DNA of 64,000 bases, taken from positions 36,207 through 100,206 of the forward strand of contig DATKDW010000017.1 of NCBI GenBank assembly GCA_035512495.1. The letters run 5' to 3'. This document shows, one piece after another, positions 33,808 to 42,344 of this stretch (positions are counted from its first letter, which is position 1; each line of letters starts with the position of its first letter). This stretch comes from Acidimicrobiales bacterium (GTDB lineage Bacteria > Actinomycetota > Acidimicrobiia > Acidimicrobiales > CADCSY01). The notes beneath the pieces were generated by a model. That model had not been told where the DNA came from and did no database searches. It was given only the letters and a program-made list of their open reading frames with translations. The translations under genes were made by a program, and so were the position numbers.

Positions 33808-35910
33808 TCAGCCCTCCACGCCGAGGGTGTCGAGCACCCACGCCAACACGAACGCTTCCTCCCGCCAGGCGTCGTAGCGGCCCGACGGGCCCATGTGGCC
33901 CGCGCCCATCTCGGTCTTGAGCAGCAGCGGGTTGTCGTCGGTCTTGGTCACCCGCAGCTTGGCCACCCACTTGGCCGGCTCCCAGTACGAGACCCGCGGG
34001 TCGTTGAGCCCAGCGGTGACGAGCATCGGCGGGTAGTCCTTGGGCACCACGTTCTCGTAGGGGGCGTAGGACTTCATGTACTCGTAGACGTCGCGGTCGT
34101 CGACCGGGTTGCCCCACTCCTCCCACTCCTCGACGGTGAGGGGCAGGGTGGGGTCGAGGATGGTGTTGAGGGCGTCGACGAAGGGCACCTCGGCGACCAC
34201 CGCCCCGACCTGCTCGGGCGCCATGTTGGCCACCGCCCCCATGAGAAGCCCGCCGGCGCTGCCGCCCCGGACCGCCAGGCGCGCCGGCGAGGTCCAGCCG
34301 TCGTCGCACAGGTGGCGGGCGCACGCGATGAAGTCGGTGAAGGTGTTGCGCTTGGCGAGGAGCTTCCCGTCGAGGTACCAGCGACGCCCCATCTCGCCCC
34401 CACCACGGATGTGGGCGATGGCGAAGACGAAGCCCCGGTCGAGCAGGCTCAGGCGGACCGAAGAGAAGCCGGGGTCCATGCTGGCCTCGTACGAGCCATA
34501 GCCGTAGAGCAGCGCTGGGGAGGCGCCGTCGCGCTCGAAGCCCCGCTTGTGGACGACCGACATGGGCACCCTGGTGCCGTCCTCGGCCGTGGCCCACACC
34601 CGCTCGGTCACGTAGTCGTCGGGGTCGTAGCCACCGAGCACGGGCTGGCGCTTCTTGACCGCGCGCTCCCGCGTCTCCATGTCGTAGTCGTGGACGGTGG
34701 TGGGCGTCACCATCGACGTGTAGCCGTAGCGCAGCACGGTCGTGTCGAACTCGGGGTTGGCGCCACCGCCGGCCGTGGAGACCTCCTCGGGCTGGTCGAT
34801 CAGGTGCTCCTCGCCGTCGGCGAGTCGGCGGATGCGGATCCGGCGGATGCCCTCGGTGCGCTCGAAGAGGACGAGGTGGTCGGCGAAGACATCGATCCCG
34901 CTGAGGGTGACGCCGGGCCGGTGCGGGACGAGGTCGCTCCAGCGTCTCCGCCCGGGGTCGTCGTCGGGTGCCTCGACCAGCTTGAAGTCCTCGGCGTCGT
35001 CGGCGTTGGTGACGATGAGGAAGCGCGTCCCGTGGTGTTGGATGGTGTACTCGACGCCTTGCTCCCGCGGGGCGACGACCCTGAAGGGCCCGGTGGGGTC
35101 GTCGGCGTCGAGCACCCACGACTCGGAGGTCACCTTCGAGCCGAGGGCCATCTCGACGAACTGCTCGTCCTTGGAGGTTCCGACCTCGAGGAAGAACCGC
35201 TCGTCGTCTTCCTGGTGGACGAGCACGTCGTCACTGGCCGCCGTGCCGAGCGTGTGACGCCACAGCTGGTGGGGCCGCATGGCGTCGTCGGGCCGGACGT
35301 AGAAGAAGGTGCGGCCGTCGTTGCCCCAGGCCGTGCCGTAGTAGGTGCCGGGGATGACGTCAACGAGGGCGTCGCCGGTGACGAGGTCGCGGAAGTGCAT
35401 CTCGTAGATCTCGTCGCCGTCGGTGTCGCTCGACCAGGCGAGCACGGTGCCGTCGGGGCTGACGTCGAAGGCGCCGACGGAGAAGAACTCGGCGTCACCG
35501 GCCTCGGCGTTCTGGTCGAGCAGGACCTCTTCGATCACGTCCTCGCCCGGCGCCCGGTGCACGGTCCCGACGTCCTCGGGCCGGGCCGCCTTGCGGCAGT
35601 GGATCGGGTACTGCCGGCCCTCCTCGGTTCGCGAGTAGTACCACCACTCGCCCTTGCGCACCGGCACCGACAGGTCGGTCTCCTGGATGCGACCCTTGAT
35701 CTCCTCGAAGAGGCGCTCGCGCAGATCGGCGAGGTGCGCCGTCTGGGCAGCCGTCCAGGCGTTCTCGGCCTCGAGGTGAGCCCGCACCTCCGGGCTGTCC
35801 TTGGCCCGCAGCCAGGCGTAGTCGTCGACGACGCGGTCCCCGTGGCGGTCGCGCTCGGTGGGGTCCCGCCTGGCGATCGGAGGGCTGGTCGGCTCGGTTC
35901 GATCGGTCAC
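33808..35910 (-). CDS. ptrB: Oligopeptidase B / prolyl oligopeptidase family S9
   Basis: 700 residues. The N-terminal half is the seven-bladed propeller (about 70-430) that gates access. The C-terminal alpha/beta hydrolase has the nucleophile in RGGSAGGLLMG, Asp in GLNDPRVSYWEPAKW and His in GAGHMGPSGRY. The substrate class is short peptides, with Arg/Lys preference for oligopeptidase B. GTG 35910 is chosen over GTG 35919 because TAACGT (35918-35923, minus strand) lies 7 nt before it. Its promoter overlaps that of the divergent carbonic anhydrase gene. Confidence 0.92.
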   Translation of the reverse strand: MTDRTEPTSPPIARRDPTERDRHGDRVVDDYAWLRAKDSPEVRAHLEAENAWTAAQTAHLADLRERLFEEIKGRIQETDLSVPVRKGEWWYYSRTEEGRQYPIHCRKAARPEDVGTVHRAPGEDVIEEVLLDQNAEAGDAEFFSVGAFDVSPDGTVLAWSSDTDGDEIYEMHFRDLVTGDALVDVIPGTYYGTAWGNDGRTFFYVRPDDAMRPHQLWRHTLGTAASDDVLVHQEDDERFFLEVGTSKDEQFVEMALGSKVTSESWVLDADDPTGPFRVVAPREQGVEYTIQHHGTRFLIVTNADDAEDFKLVEAPDDDPGRRRWSDLVPHRPGVTLSGIDVFADHLVLFERTEGIRRIRIRRLADGEEHLIDQPEEVSTAGGGANPEFDTTVLRYGYTSMVTPTTVHDYDMETRERAVKKRQPVLGGYDPDDYVTERVWATAEDGTRVPMSVVHKRGFERDGASPALLYGYGSYEASMDPGFSSVRLSLLDRGFVFAIAHIRGGGEMGRRWYLDGKLLAKRNTFTDFIACARHLCDDGWTSPARLAVRGGSAGGLLMGAVANMAPEQVGAVVAEVPFVDALNTILDPTLPLTVEEWEEWGNPVDDRDVYEYMKSYAPYENVVPKDYPPMLVTAGLNDPRVSYWEPAKWVAKLRVTKTDDNPLLLKTEMGAGHMGPSGRYDAWREEAFVLAWVLDTLGVEG

Positions 35911-35917
35911 GGGGCCC

Positions 35918-35927
35918 ACGTTAGGTT
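35918..35927. promoter_or_regulatory. Overlapping back-to-back leaderless -10 elements
   Basis: ACGTTAGGTT contains TAGGTT on the plus strand (35922-35927, 6 nt before the ATG at 35934) and TAACGT on the minus strand (35923-35918, 7 nt before the GTG at 35910). The two hexamers share two base pairs, so polymerase can probably occupy only one direction at a time. Confidence 0.6.
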
Positions 35928-35933
35928 CGGCCG

Positions 35934-36452
35934 ATGGCCATCTACGCTCTCGGCGACCGGGTCCCGGTCGTCCATCCCGATGCCTACGTCCACCCCGACG
36001 CCACCGTGGTGGGCGACGTCCACCTCGGCGCCGGCGCCACGGTCTGGCCGCAGGCCGTGCTGCGTGGCGACTACGGCCGCATCGAGGTCGGCGAGCGCAC
36101 CAGCGTGCAGGACGGCACCGTGGTCCACGCCACGGCCGAGCTGGCGACGGTCATCGGCGCCGACTGCGTCGTCGGCCACCTGGCCCACCTCGAGGGCTGC
36201 ACCGTCGAGGACGGGTCCCTGGTGGGCTCCGGGTCGGTGGTGCTGCACCGGGCCGTGGTGCGCAGCGGCGCCCTCGTCGGCGCCAACGCCGTGGTGCCCA
36301 ACGACATGGAGGTCCCCTCGGGTGCGATGGCCCTCGGCATTCCGGCGAAGCTCCGCGAGGGCGTCATCCCGCCTGGTGCCTTCGCCGGTGCGGTGGCGAT
36401 CTACGTGGCCAACGGCCAGCACTACCGCGACGAGCTCCGCCGCCTGGACTGA
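35934..36452 (+). CDS. Gamma-class carbonic anhydrase-like hexapeptide protein
   Basis: 172 residues of left-handed beta-helix. VHPDATVVGDVHLGAGATVWPQAVLRGDYGRIEVGERTSVQDGTVVHAT, then VVGHLAHLEGC, give the three zinc-type His ligands (VVHAT, GHLAH). It ends with a C-terminal helix (ANGQHYRDELRRL). Members include CaiE/PaaY/YrdA; true CO2 hydration is shown only for some. It is probably trimeric and cytoplasmic. Leaderless; the divergent oligopeptidase promoter overlaps its own. Followed by a strong stem-loop at 36465-36515. Confidence 0.88.
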   Translation: MAIYALGDRVPVVHPDAYVHPDATVVGDVHLGAGATVWPQAVLRGDYGRIEVGERTSVQDGTVVHATAELATVIGADCVVGHLAHLEGCTVEDGSLVGSGSVVLHRAVVRSGALVGANAVVPNDMEVPSGAMALGIPAKLREGVIPPGAFAGAVAIYVANGQHYRDELRRLD

Positions 36453-36464
36453 CACCAAGAAGGC

Positions 36465-36515
36465 GTTCTGGCACCAGGATCGCGCTGCCCCCCGGCGCGC
36501 TTCTGGTGCCAGAAC
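36465..36515 (+). terminator. Perfect 13-bp palindrome, probable terminator
   Basis: GTTCTGGCACCAG / CTGGTGCCAGAAC is a perfect 13-bp inverted repeat with an inner CGCGC/GCGCG pair and a C-rich loop. It lies 12 bp after the carbonic anhydrase stop, in the 163-bp gap before the ABC exporter. The rest of the gap holds the exporter's leader. Confidence 0.65.
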
Positions 36516-36615
36516 GGGTGGGGCGGCCTGCTGGCAAACCGATGGGGGACCCGGACGACGGCGGCTGTACATTGACCGCCGGGTCAGGGATCAGCGAGGG
36601 CCCAGGGGAGAGCTG

Positions 36616-38481
36616 GTGAACGACGACGACGGAACGGGCGGGGACGAGCTCTCGCTGAGCGGCAACCGTGCGGGGTGGCGGCTCCTGGTCGACCAGGTGA
36701 AGCGCCAGCGCAAGGGTGTGGCCGTCGGGGTGCTCGTGGGCCTGTGCTGGACCCTGGGCAAGGTCACCGTCCCCGTGCTGGTGAGCATCGCCATCGACCA
36801 GGGCATCGAGGCGCGTGACCTCAGCGTGCTGCTGCCCCTGTCGCTCGCCATCGGCTTCGCCGGCCTGGTCGCCGCGATCTTCACCGGCCTGCGCCGCTAC
36901 TTCGCGTTCCGCGAGGCCCGTCGCCTCGAGGCGACGCTGCGCGACCGGCTGTTCGCCCACGTGCAGCGGATGCACTTCGCCTACCACGACGAGACCCAGA
37001 CCGGCGAGCTGATGAGCAGGGGCAACACCGACCTGCAGCAGGTCCAGAACTTCATCGTGATGATCCCCATCACCATCTCCAACGCGGTGACGGTGCTGCT
37101 CGTCACGATCATCCTGCTGTTCATCAACCCGCTGCTGGCGCTGCTGGCCCTGGGCTCGCTCCCGTTCGTGAACTTCCTGGGCCGGCGGTTCTCCACCAAC
37201 CTCCACCCGGCGGTCATGGGCATCCAGCGGGAGTCGGCCGAGCTGGCCAGCGTGGTGGAGGAGACCGTCGCCGGCGTGCGGGTCATCAAGGGCTTCGGTG
37301 CCGAGAAGGTCCAGGCCGGTCGGCTCCGCAAGGAGGCCGACGACGTCTACGAGGTGTCGATGGACGCCGCCCGCGTCCGGGCCACCTACCTGCCGGCCAT
37401 GGAGCTGCTGCCCAACATCGGCCTCATCGCCACCCTGGCCTACGGCGGCCACCTGGTGATCAACGGCGGCCTGAGCCTCGGCGAGCTGGTCCTGTTCAAC
37501 TTCTTCGTGATCATGCTCATCTGGCCGCTGCGCATGCTGGGGATGATCGTGGCCCAGGCCCAGCGGGCCGTGGCGTCGGCCGAGCGCGTGGCCGAGGTCC
37601 TCTCCGCCGAGCCGATCATCGTCGACGACCCCGACGCCCCCGAGCTGGTCGCGCCCCGCGGCGAGGTTCGCTTCGAGGACGTCACCTTCGGCTACGCCAA
37701 CGGCGACGGGCCGGTGCTCGAGCACCTCGAGCTGGTCATCCCCGCCGGCCAGTCGGTCGCCCTGGTGGGCGCCACCGGGTCGGGCAAGACCACCATCGCC
37801 CGGCTGATCCCCCGCTTCTACGACGTCCAGGGTGGGCGGGTGCTCATCGACGGCACCGATGTCCGCGACGCCCGGTTGCGGAGCGTGCGTCGCACCGTGG
37901 GCATCGTCTTCGAGGACACGTTCCTCTTCAGCGACACCATCTCCGCGAACATCGCCTTCGCCGACCCCGACGCCGACCACGTCGCGGTGGAGCGGGCCGC
38001 CCGCCTCGCCGGCGCCCACGACTTCATCCTCGAGCTTCCCGACGGCTACCGGACCGAGATCGGCGAGCGGGGCTTCTCCCTCTCCGGCGGGCAGCGCCAG
38101 CGCATCGCCATCGCCCGGGCCATCCTCGCCGACCCCCGGGTGCTGATCCTCGACGACGCCACCTCCTCGGTCGACCCCACCAAGGAGCACGAGATCCGCG
38201 ATGCCCTCGAGGAGGTCATGACCGACCGCACCACCATCGTGATCGCCCACCGGCCGGCCACCATCGCCCTCGCCGACCAGGTGGCCCTCCTCGACCGCGG
38301 CCGCATCATCGCCCAGGGCACCCACGTCGAGCTCCTCGCCAACGACGCCCGCTACCGCGAGGTCCTCGCCGCGGTGACCGCCGGCGAGGTCGTGCCCTCC
38401 GGGGTCCCCGCCGACGGCGACGGGCTCACCGCCGTCGAGCCCACGGGCAACGGGCGAGCCACCGAGGGGGTGCGTCGCTGA
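36616..38481 (+). CDS. ABC exporter half-transporter, degenerate-site subunit
   Basis: 621 residues. The six-helix exporter domain (about 20-320) is followed by the nucleotide-binding domain with Walker A GATGSGKT (about 386), Q-loop region, signature LSGGQRQR and H-loop IVIAHRP. Walker B reads VLILDDATSS: Asp stands where the catalytic Glu normally is, as in the non-catalytic half of heterodimeric exporters. The GTG start has GGGGAG 5 nt upstream. It overlaps the second subunit by TGATG. The substrate may be a drug, lipid or peptide; nothing in the sequence decides this. Confidence 0.9.
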   Translation: MNDDDGTGGDELSLSGNRAGWRLLVDQVKRQRKGVAVGVLVGLCWTLGKVTVPVLVSIAIDQGIEARDLSVLLPLSLAIGFAGLVAAIFTGLRRYFAFREARRLEATLRDRLFAHVQRMHFAYHDETQTGELMSRGNTDLQQVQNFIVMIPITISNAVTVLLVTIILLFINPLLALLALGSLPFVNFLGRRFSTNLHPAVMGIQRESAELASVVEETVAGVRVIKGFGAEKVQAGRLRKEADDVYEVSMDAARVRATYLPAMELLPNIGLIATLAYGGHLVINGGLSLGELVLFNFFVIMLIWPLRMLGMIVAQAQRAVASAERVAEVLSAEPIIVDDPDAPELVAPRGEVRFEDVTFGYANGDGPVLEHLELVIPAGQSVALVGATGSGKTTIARLIPRFYDVQGGRVLIDGTDVRDARLRSVRRTVGIVFEDTFLFSDTISANIAFADPDADHVAVERAARLAGAHDFILELPDGYRTEIGERGFSLSGGQRQRIAIARAILADPRVLILDDATSSVDPTKEHEIRDALEEVMTDRTTIVIAHRPATIALADQVALLDRGRIIAQGTHVELLANDARYREVLAAVTAGEVVPSGVPADGDGLTAVEPTGNGRATEGVRR

Positions 38482-40280
38482 TGTGGGGTGAGGCAGGGGT
38501 CGCCGAGGAGGACCAGCTCGACCGCGAGCAGGCCAAGTGGGTCATGCGCCGGGCCGCGGCGATGCTCGGCCCGTACCTGCGCACGCTGGTGTTGGCCATC
38601 GTCGTGGTCGTCGTCTGGACGCTCACCGTCCTGGCCGGCCCCTACCTGGTCCGCTACGGCATCGACCACGGGATCACGCCCCGCGACGTGGGGGCGCTCA
38701 ACCTCGCCGTCGGCCTCTACGTGGTGGTGGCGATCGTCTCCTACGTGGTCTACCGGGCCCAGGTGCTGCTCATCAGCCGGGTGGGCGAGACCTTCCTGCG
38801 CGACCTGCGCGTCCGGGTCTTCGACCACCTCCAGCGCCTGTCGATGCCGTTCTACGACCGCGAGAAGTCGGGCGTGATCGTGTCCCGCATGACGAGCGAC
38901 GTCGATGCCCTGCAGGAGCTGGTCCAGATGGGCCTGCTCATGTTCGTCTCGAACGGGCTCCTGCTGCTGATCTCGTTCGTCATCCTCGCCATCGTCTCCT
39001 GGCAGCTCCTGCTGCTCTGCGTGGTGGCCCTGCCCTTCGTGCTCCTCGCCAGCGTCAAGTTCCAGCGCGACTCCAACCGCGCCTACCTGACGGTGCGCGA
39101 CCGCATCGGCGGCACCCTCTCGAGCCTGCAGGAGGGCATCTCCGGGGTCCGCGTCATCCAGGCCTTCCGTCGGGAGGGCGTCCAGACCGACCGCTTCGCC
39201 GAGCACAACCAGTCGCTCTACGACTCCCACATGGACTCGGTGAAGATCTCGGCCTGGTATCTGCCGGTGATCGAGATGGCCGGGTTCGGCACGACGGCGC
39301 TGGTCACGGGCATCGGTGGCTGGATGGTCGTGCGCGACATGGAGAGCATCGGCACGGTCGTGTTCTTCGTGCTCACCCTCTCGAACCTGTTCGAGCCGGT
39401 GCAGCAGCTCAGCCAGCTGTTCAACCAGATCCAGTCAGCCGGCGCCGGCCTCAAGAAGCTCTTCGAGGTCCTCGACACCCCCGTCGACGTCCCCGAGCAC
39501 CGGGGCGCGGTCGACCTGCCCGAGCGCGGCGACATCGAGGTCCGCGACATCACCTTCGGCTACGCCACCAGTGAGTCTCCCGTGCTCGAGGGCGTCGACC
39601 TCACCATCACCCACGGCGAGCGCCTCGCCCTCGTGGGTCCCACCGGGGCCGGGAAGTCCACCCTGGCCAAGCTGATCGCCCGCCTCTACGACCCCACCTC
39701 CGGCACCATCACCTTCGGGGGCGTCGACCTCCGCCACGCCACCCAGCGCTCCCTCCGCCGGCGCATCGTGGTGGTCCCCCAGGAGGGGTTCCTCTTCAAC
39801 GGGACCATCCTCGAGAACATCCGCATCGCCCGCATCGAGGCCACCGACGACGAGGTGCACGCCGCTCTCGACGCCATCGGCATCCGTGGTCGCTTCGAAG
39901 CCCTCCCCGACGGCCTGCTCACCGAGGTGCGCGAGCGCGGCTCACGGCTCTCCGCCGGCGAGAAGCAGCTGGTCTCGCTGGCCCGCGCCGCCGTGGTCGA
40001 CCCCGCCCTGCTGGTGCTCGACGAGGCCACCTCGAGCCTCGACCCCGGCACCGAGAAGCTGGTGGAGGAGGCCCTCGAGCGCCTGATGGTCGGTCGCAGC
40101 GTGGTGGTCATCGCCCACCGCCTCACCACCGCCGAGCGGGCCGACCGGGTGGGCGTGGTGGCCGAGGGCACCCTTGTCGAGCTGGGCACCCACGACGAGC
40201 TCGTGGCCCGCAACGGCCGCTACGCCGCCCTCTTCGCCACCTGGTCGGGTGGCCTCACCCCCCAGGGCCAGGGCGGCTGA
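38481..40280 (+). CDS. ABC exporter half-transporter, catalytic subunit
   Basis: 599 residues. Six membrane helices (about 35-330), then the nucleotide-binding domain with Walker A GPTGAGKS (about 387), signature LSAGEKQ (a normal variant), Walker B LVLDEATSSLD with the catalytic Glu, and H-loop VVIAHRLTT. With the preceding gene it should form a heterodimer with one active and one degenerate ATP site, as in TM287/288 and BmrCD. The ATG overlaps the upstream TGA, implying coupled translation at equal amounts. Confidence 0.92.
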   Translation: MWGEAGVAEEDQLDREQAKWVMRRAAAMLGPYLRTLVLAIVVVVVWTLTVLAGPYLVRYGIDHGITPRDVGALNLAVGLYVVVAIVSYVVYRAQVLLISRVGETFLRDLRVRVFDHLQRLSMPFYDREKSGVIVSRMTSDVDALQELVQMGLLMFVSNGLLLLISFVILAIVSWQLLLLCVVALPFVLLASVKFQRDSNRAYLTVRDRIGGTLSSLQEGISGVRVIQAFRREGVQTDRFAEHNQSLYDSHMDSVKISAWYLPVIEMAGFGTTALVTGIGGWMVVRDMESIGTVVFFVLTLSNLFEPVQQLSQLFNQIQSAGAGLKKLFEVLDTPVDVPEHRGAVDLPERGDIEVRDITFGYATSESPVLEGVDLTITHGERLALVGPTGAGKSTLAKLIARLYDPTSGTITFGGVDLRHATQRSLRRRIVVVPQEGFLFNGTILENIRIARIEATDDEVHAALDAIGIRGRFEALPDGLLTEVRERGSRLSAGEKQLVSLARAAVVDPALLVLDEATSSLDPGTEKLVEEALERLMVGRSVVVIAHRLTTAERADRVGVVAEGTLVELGTHDELVARNGRYAALFATWSGGLTPQGQGG

Positions 40281-40296
40281 CCTGCCCCAACGTCGG

Positions 40297-40340
40297 GTCT
40301 GGGCGGTGATCCTGGCCGTTGGAGCGACCACCGCCCAGAC
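40297..40340 (+). terminator. 12-bp perfect stem-loop between exporter and suf locus
   Basis: GTCTGGGCGGTG / CACCGCCCAGAC with a further TC/GA pair across a single mismatch. It lies 16 bp after the exporter stop. Its arms share TCTG-GGCGGT and GGAGCG-ACCGCC blocks with the palindromic repeats at 1522, 3771 and 4756, so it may be a divergent member of that family reused as a terminator. Confidence 0.6.
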
Positions 40341-40381
40341 GCAGGATGCCCCCGGAGGATGGGATCGGCGGGCGGAATTGT

Positions 40382-40410
40382 TACCATGGCCGTAGGGGAA
40401 ATCCCGACGG
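40382..40410 (+). promoter_or_regulatory. sufB promoter with dyad at the transcription start
   Basis: -10 TACCAT (40382-40387) predicts a start near 40394. There CCGTAGGG and CCCGACGG (40390-40397, 40403-40410) form a 7-of-8 inverted repeat with a 5-nt centre. It could be an operator for an Fe-S-sensing repressor or a hairpin near the mRNA 5' end. No SufR-type regulator gene is in the window. Confidence 0.5.
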
Positions 40411-40439
40411 AACGTCCGCACGCGACGCAGAGGACCACC

Positions 40440-41837
40440 ATGGCAGTCACGGATCTCGATCTCGGCAAGTACAAGCTCGGCTGGAGCGACGCCGAGGAGT
40501 ACGTCTTCAAGCCCAAGAAGGGCCTCAGCGCCGACATCATCAACGAGATGTCGTGGATGAAGGGCGAGCCCGACTGGATGCGCAAGATGCGCATGAAGGC
40601 CCTGGCTCACTTCGAGCGCCGGCCCATGCCCGCCTGGGGCGGCGACATGTCGGAGATCTACCTCGACGACATCTACTACTACATCAAGCCCACCAACAAG
40701 CAGGTCGACGCCTGGGACGACCTGCCCGAGTCGGTCAAGAACACCTACGAGAAGCTGGGCATCCCCGAGGCCGAGCGCAAGTACCTCGCCGGCGTCACCG
40801 CCCAGTACGAGTCCGAGGTCGTGTACCACAAGAACCGCGACGACCTCGAGGCCCAGGGCGTCATCTTCACCGACATGGACACCGCGCTGCGGGAGCACCC
40901 GGAGGTCGTCCGTGCCTACTTCGGCAAGATCATCCCGGCCAACGACAACAAGTTCTCGGCCCTCAACAGCGCGGTGTGGTCGGGTGGGTCGTTCATCTAC
41001 GTGCCGCCGGGCGTCCACGTCGAGATGCCGCTGCAGGCCTACTTCCGCATCAACGCCGAGAACATGGGCCAGTTCGAGCGGACGCTGATCATCGCCGACG
41101 AGGGCTCCTCGGTGCACTACATCGAGGGCTGCTCGGCGCCGGTGTACACGACCGACTCGCTGCACTCCGCTGTGGTCGAGATCGTCGTCAAGCCGTCGGC
41201 TCGGGTCACCTACACCACCATCCAGAACTGGTCGAACAACGTCTTCAACCTGGTCACCAAGCGGGCCCGGGTCGAGGCCGAGGGGCACATGGAGTGGATC
41301 GACGGCAACATCGGCAGCCGCCTCACCATGAAGTACCCCGCCGTGGTGATGGTGGGCCCGAAGGCCTCGGGTGAGGTCCTGTCGGTCGCCTACGCCGGCG
41401 AGGGCCAGCACCAGGACGCCGGGGCCAAGATGACCCACGCCGCCCCGGAGACCACCAGCCGGATCATCTCCAAGTCGATCTCCAAGGACGGCGGCCGCAC
41501 CAGCTACCGCGGCCTGGTCCACGTCGACGACGACGCCTACGGCTGCAAGAGCTACGTGCAGTGCGACGCGCTCATCCTCGACGAGGACAGCATCTCCGAC
41601 ACGTACCCCTACATGGAGGTCCACGCCCGGGATGCCGTGGTCGGCCACGAGGCCACCGTGTCCAAGGTGGGCGACGAGCAGCTCTTCTACCTGATGAGCC
41701 GTGGCCTCTCCCAGGAGCAGGCCATGGGCATGATCGTCAACGGCTTCATCGAGCCGGTCACCCGGACGCTGCCCATGGAGTACGCCGTCGAGTGGAGCCG
41801 CCTGATCGAGCTGCAGATGGAGGGCTCGGTCGGCTGA
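40440..41837 (+). CDS. sufB: Fe-S cluster assembly scaffold SufB
   Basis: 465 residues. A beta-helix scaffold of the SufBC2D complex that builds Fe-S clusters in the cytoplasm. Characteristic blocks are [39 protein letters not shown] (conserved Cys), and the C-terminal [47 protein letters not shown]. The start at 40440 has GAGG upstream and gives the usual length; an earlier in-frame ATG at 40359 lies before the predicted promoter and is rejected. It heads the plus-strand suf genes but is separated from sufD by two unrelated genes. Confidence 0.96.
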   Translation: MAVTDLDLGKYKLGWSDAEEYVFKPKKGLSADIINEMSWMKGEPDWMRKMRMKALAHFERRPMPAWGGDMSEIYLDDIYYYIKPTNKQVDAWDDLPESVKNTYEKLGIPEAERKYLAGVTAQYESEVVYHKNRDDLEAQGVIFTDMDTALREHPEVVRAYFGKIIPANDNKFSALNSAVWSGGSFIYVPPGVHVEMPLQAYFRINAENMGQFERTLIIADEGSSVHYIEGCSAPVYTTDSLHSAVVEIVVKPSARVTYTTIQNWSNNVFNLVTKRARVEAEGHMEWIDGNIGSRLTMKYPAVVMVGPKASGEVLSVAYAGEGQHQDAGAKMTHAAPETTSRIISKSISKDGGRTSYRGLVHVDDDAYGCKSYVQCDALILDEDSISDTYPYMEVHARDAVVGHEATVSKVGDEQLFYLMSRGLSQEQAMGMIVNGFIEPVTRTLPMEYAVEWSRLIELQMEGSVG

Positions 41838-41942
41838 GCGCCGCCTCCGACCCGGCGCACGGTCCGCGACCGCCCCTCAGAGCGGTCGTGCCGCGCCCGG
41901 GCCGCCCCCGCGGACGACTCCCGTGTTGGCACACTGGTCCCC

Positions 41943-42281
41943 ATGCCGATGCGGACGGAGTGCAAGCACTACGAGAGCAGGACGTACGCCAACGGCGACA
42001 CGGTGCGCAAGTGCGACCTCAACCTGGCGCCCGAGGCCCCGTGGCGCTGCCCCGACGAGTGCCCCGAGTTCTCCCGGCGCCTCTCCGACGTGGCGTGGAG
42101 CTACGGCACCATGGTCTCGCCGCCCACCCCCGACGAGCCCGAGGGCGAGGACATCGCCGCCCTGCTGCGCGAGGCCAAGAGCGTCGTCAACGCCGCCGCC
42201 CCCGACGTGCTCGAGCAGCTTGACGCCGAGCGTCGCCGGGCCACCGGCTGGCGTCGGTTCATCCCCCGCCGCCGCTCCTGA
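41943..42281 (+). CDS. Small four-cysteine protein in the suf locus
   Basis: 112 residues, no signal peptide. Four Cys (7, 24, 36, 40; pattern C-x16-C-x11-C-x3-C) lie in the first 40 residues, ECKHYESRTY...KCDLN...RCPDEC, suggesting a zinc or Fe-S binding knob. The middle is acidic (DEPEGEDIAALLREAKSVV) and the end basic (RRRATGWRRFIPRRRS). I do not recognise the family. CACACT lies 7 nt before the ATG. Its place between sufB and sufD suggests a link to Fe-S assembly, but the gene has its own promoter, so that is inference. Confidence 0.65.
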   Translation: MPMRTECKHYESRTYANGDTVRKCDLNLAPEAPWRCPDECPEFSRRLSDVAWSYGTMVSPPTPDEPEGEDIAALLREAKSVVNAAAPDVLEQLDAERRRATGWRRFIPRRRS

Positions 42282-42344
42282 GGCCAGCCGCCGTGTGACG
42301 TCGTTCACGTTGCGCTGAGCCCGGCGGCGATGGACCATCGGTGC

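Noticed and set aside
33895..36615. A very long plus-strand open frame continuing into the ABC exporter gene (about 1500 codons in total)
   Set aside because: The first part is antisense to oligopeptidase B and its translation is a Val/Gly/Asp/His-rich shadow with no motifs; the exporter has its own GTG with a Shine-Dalgarno at 36616.
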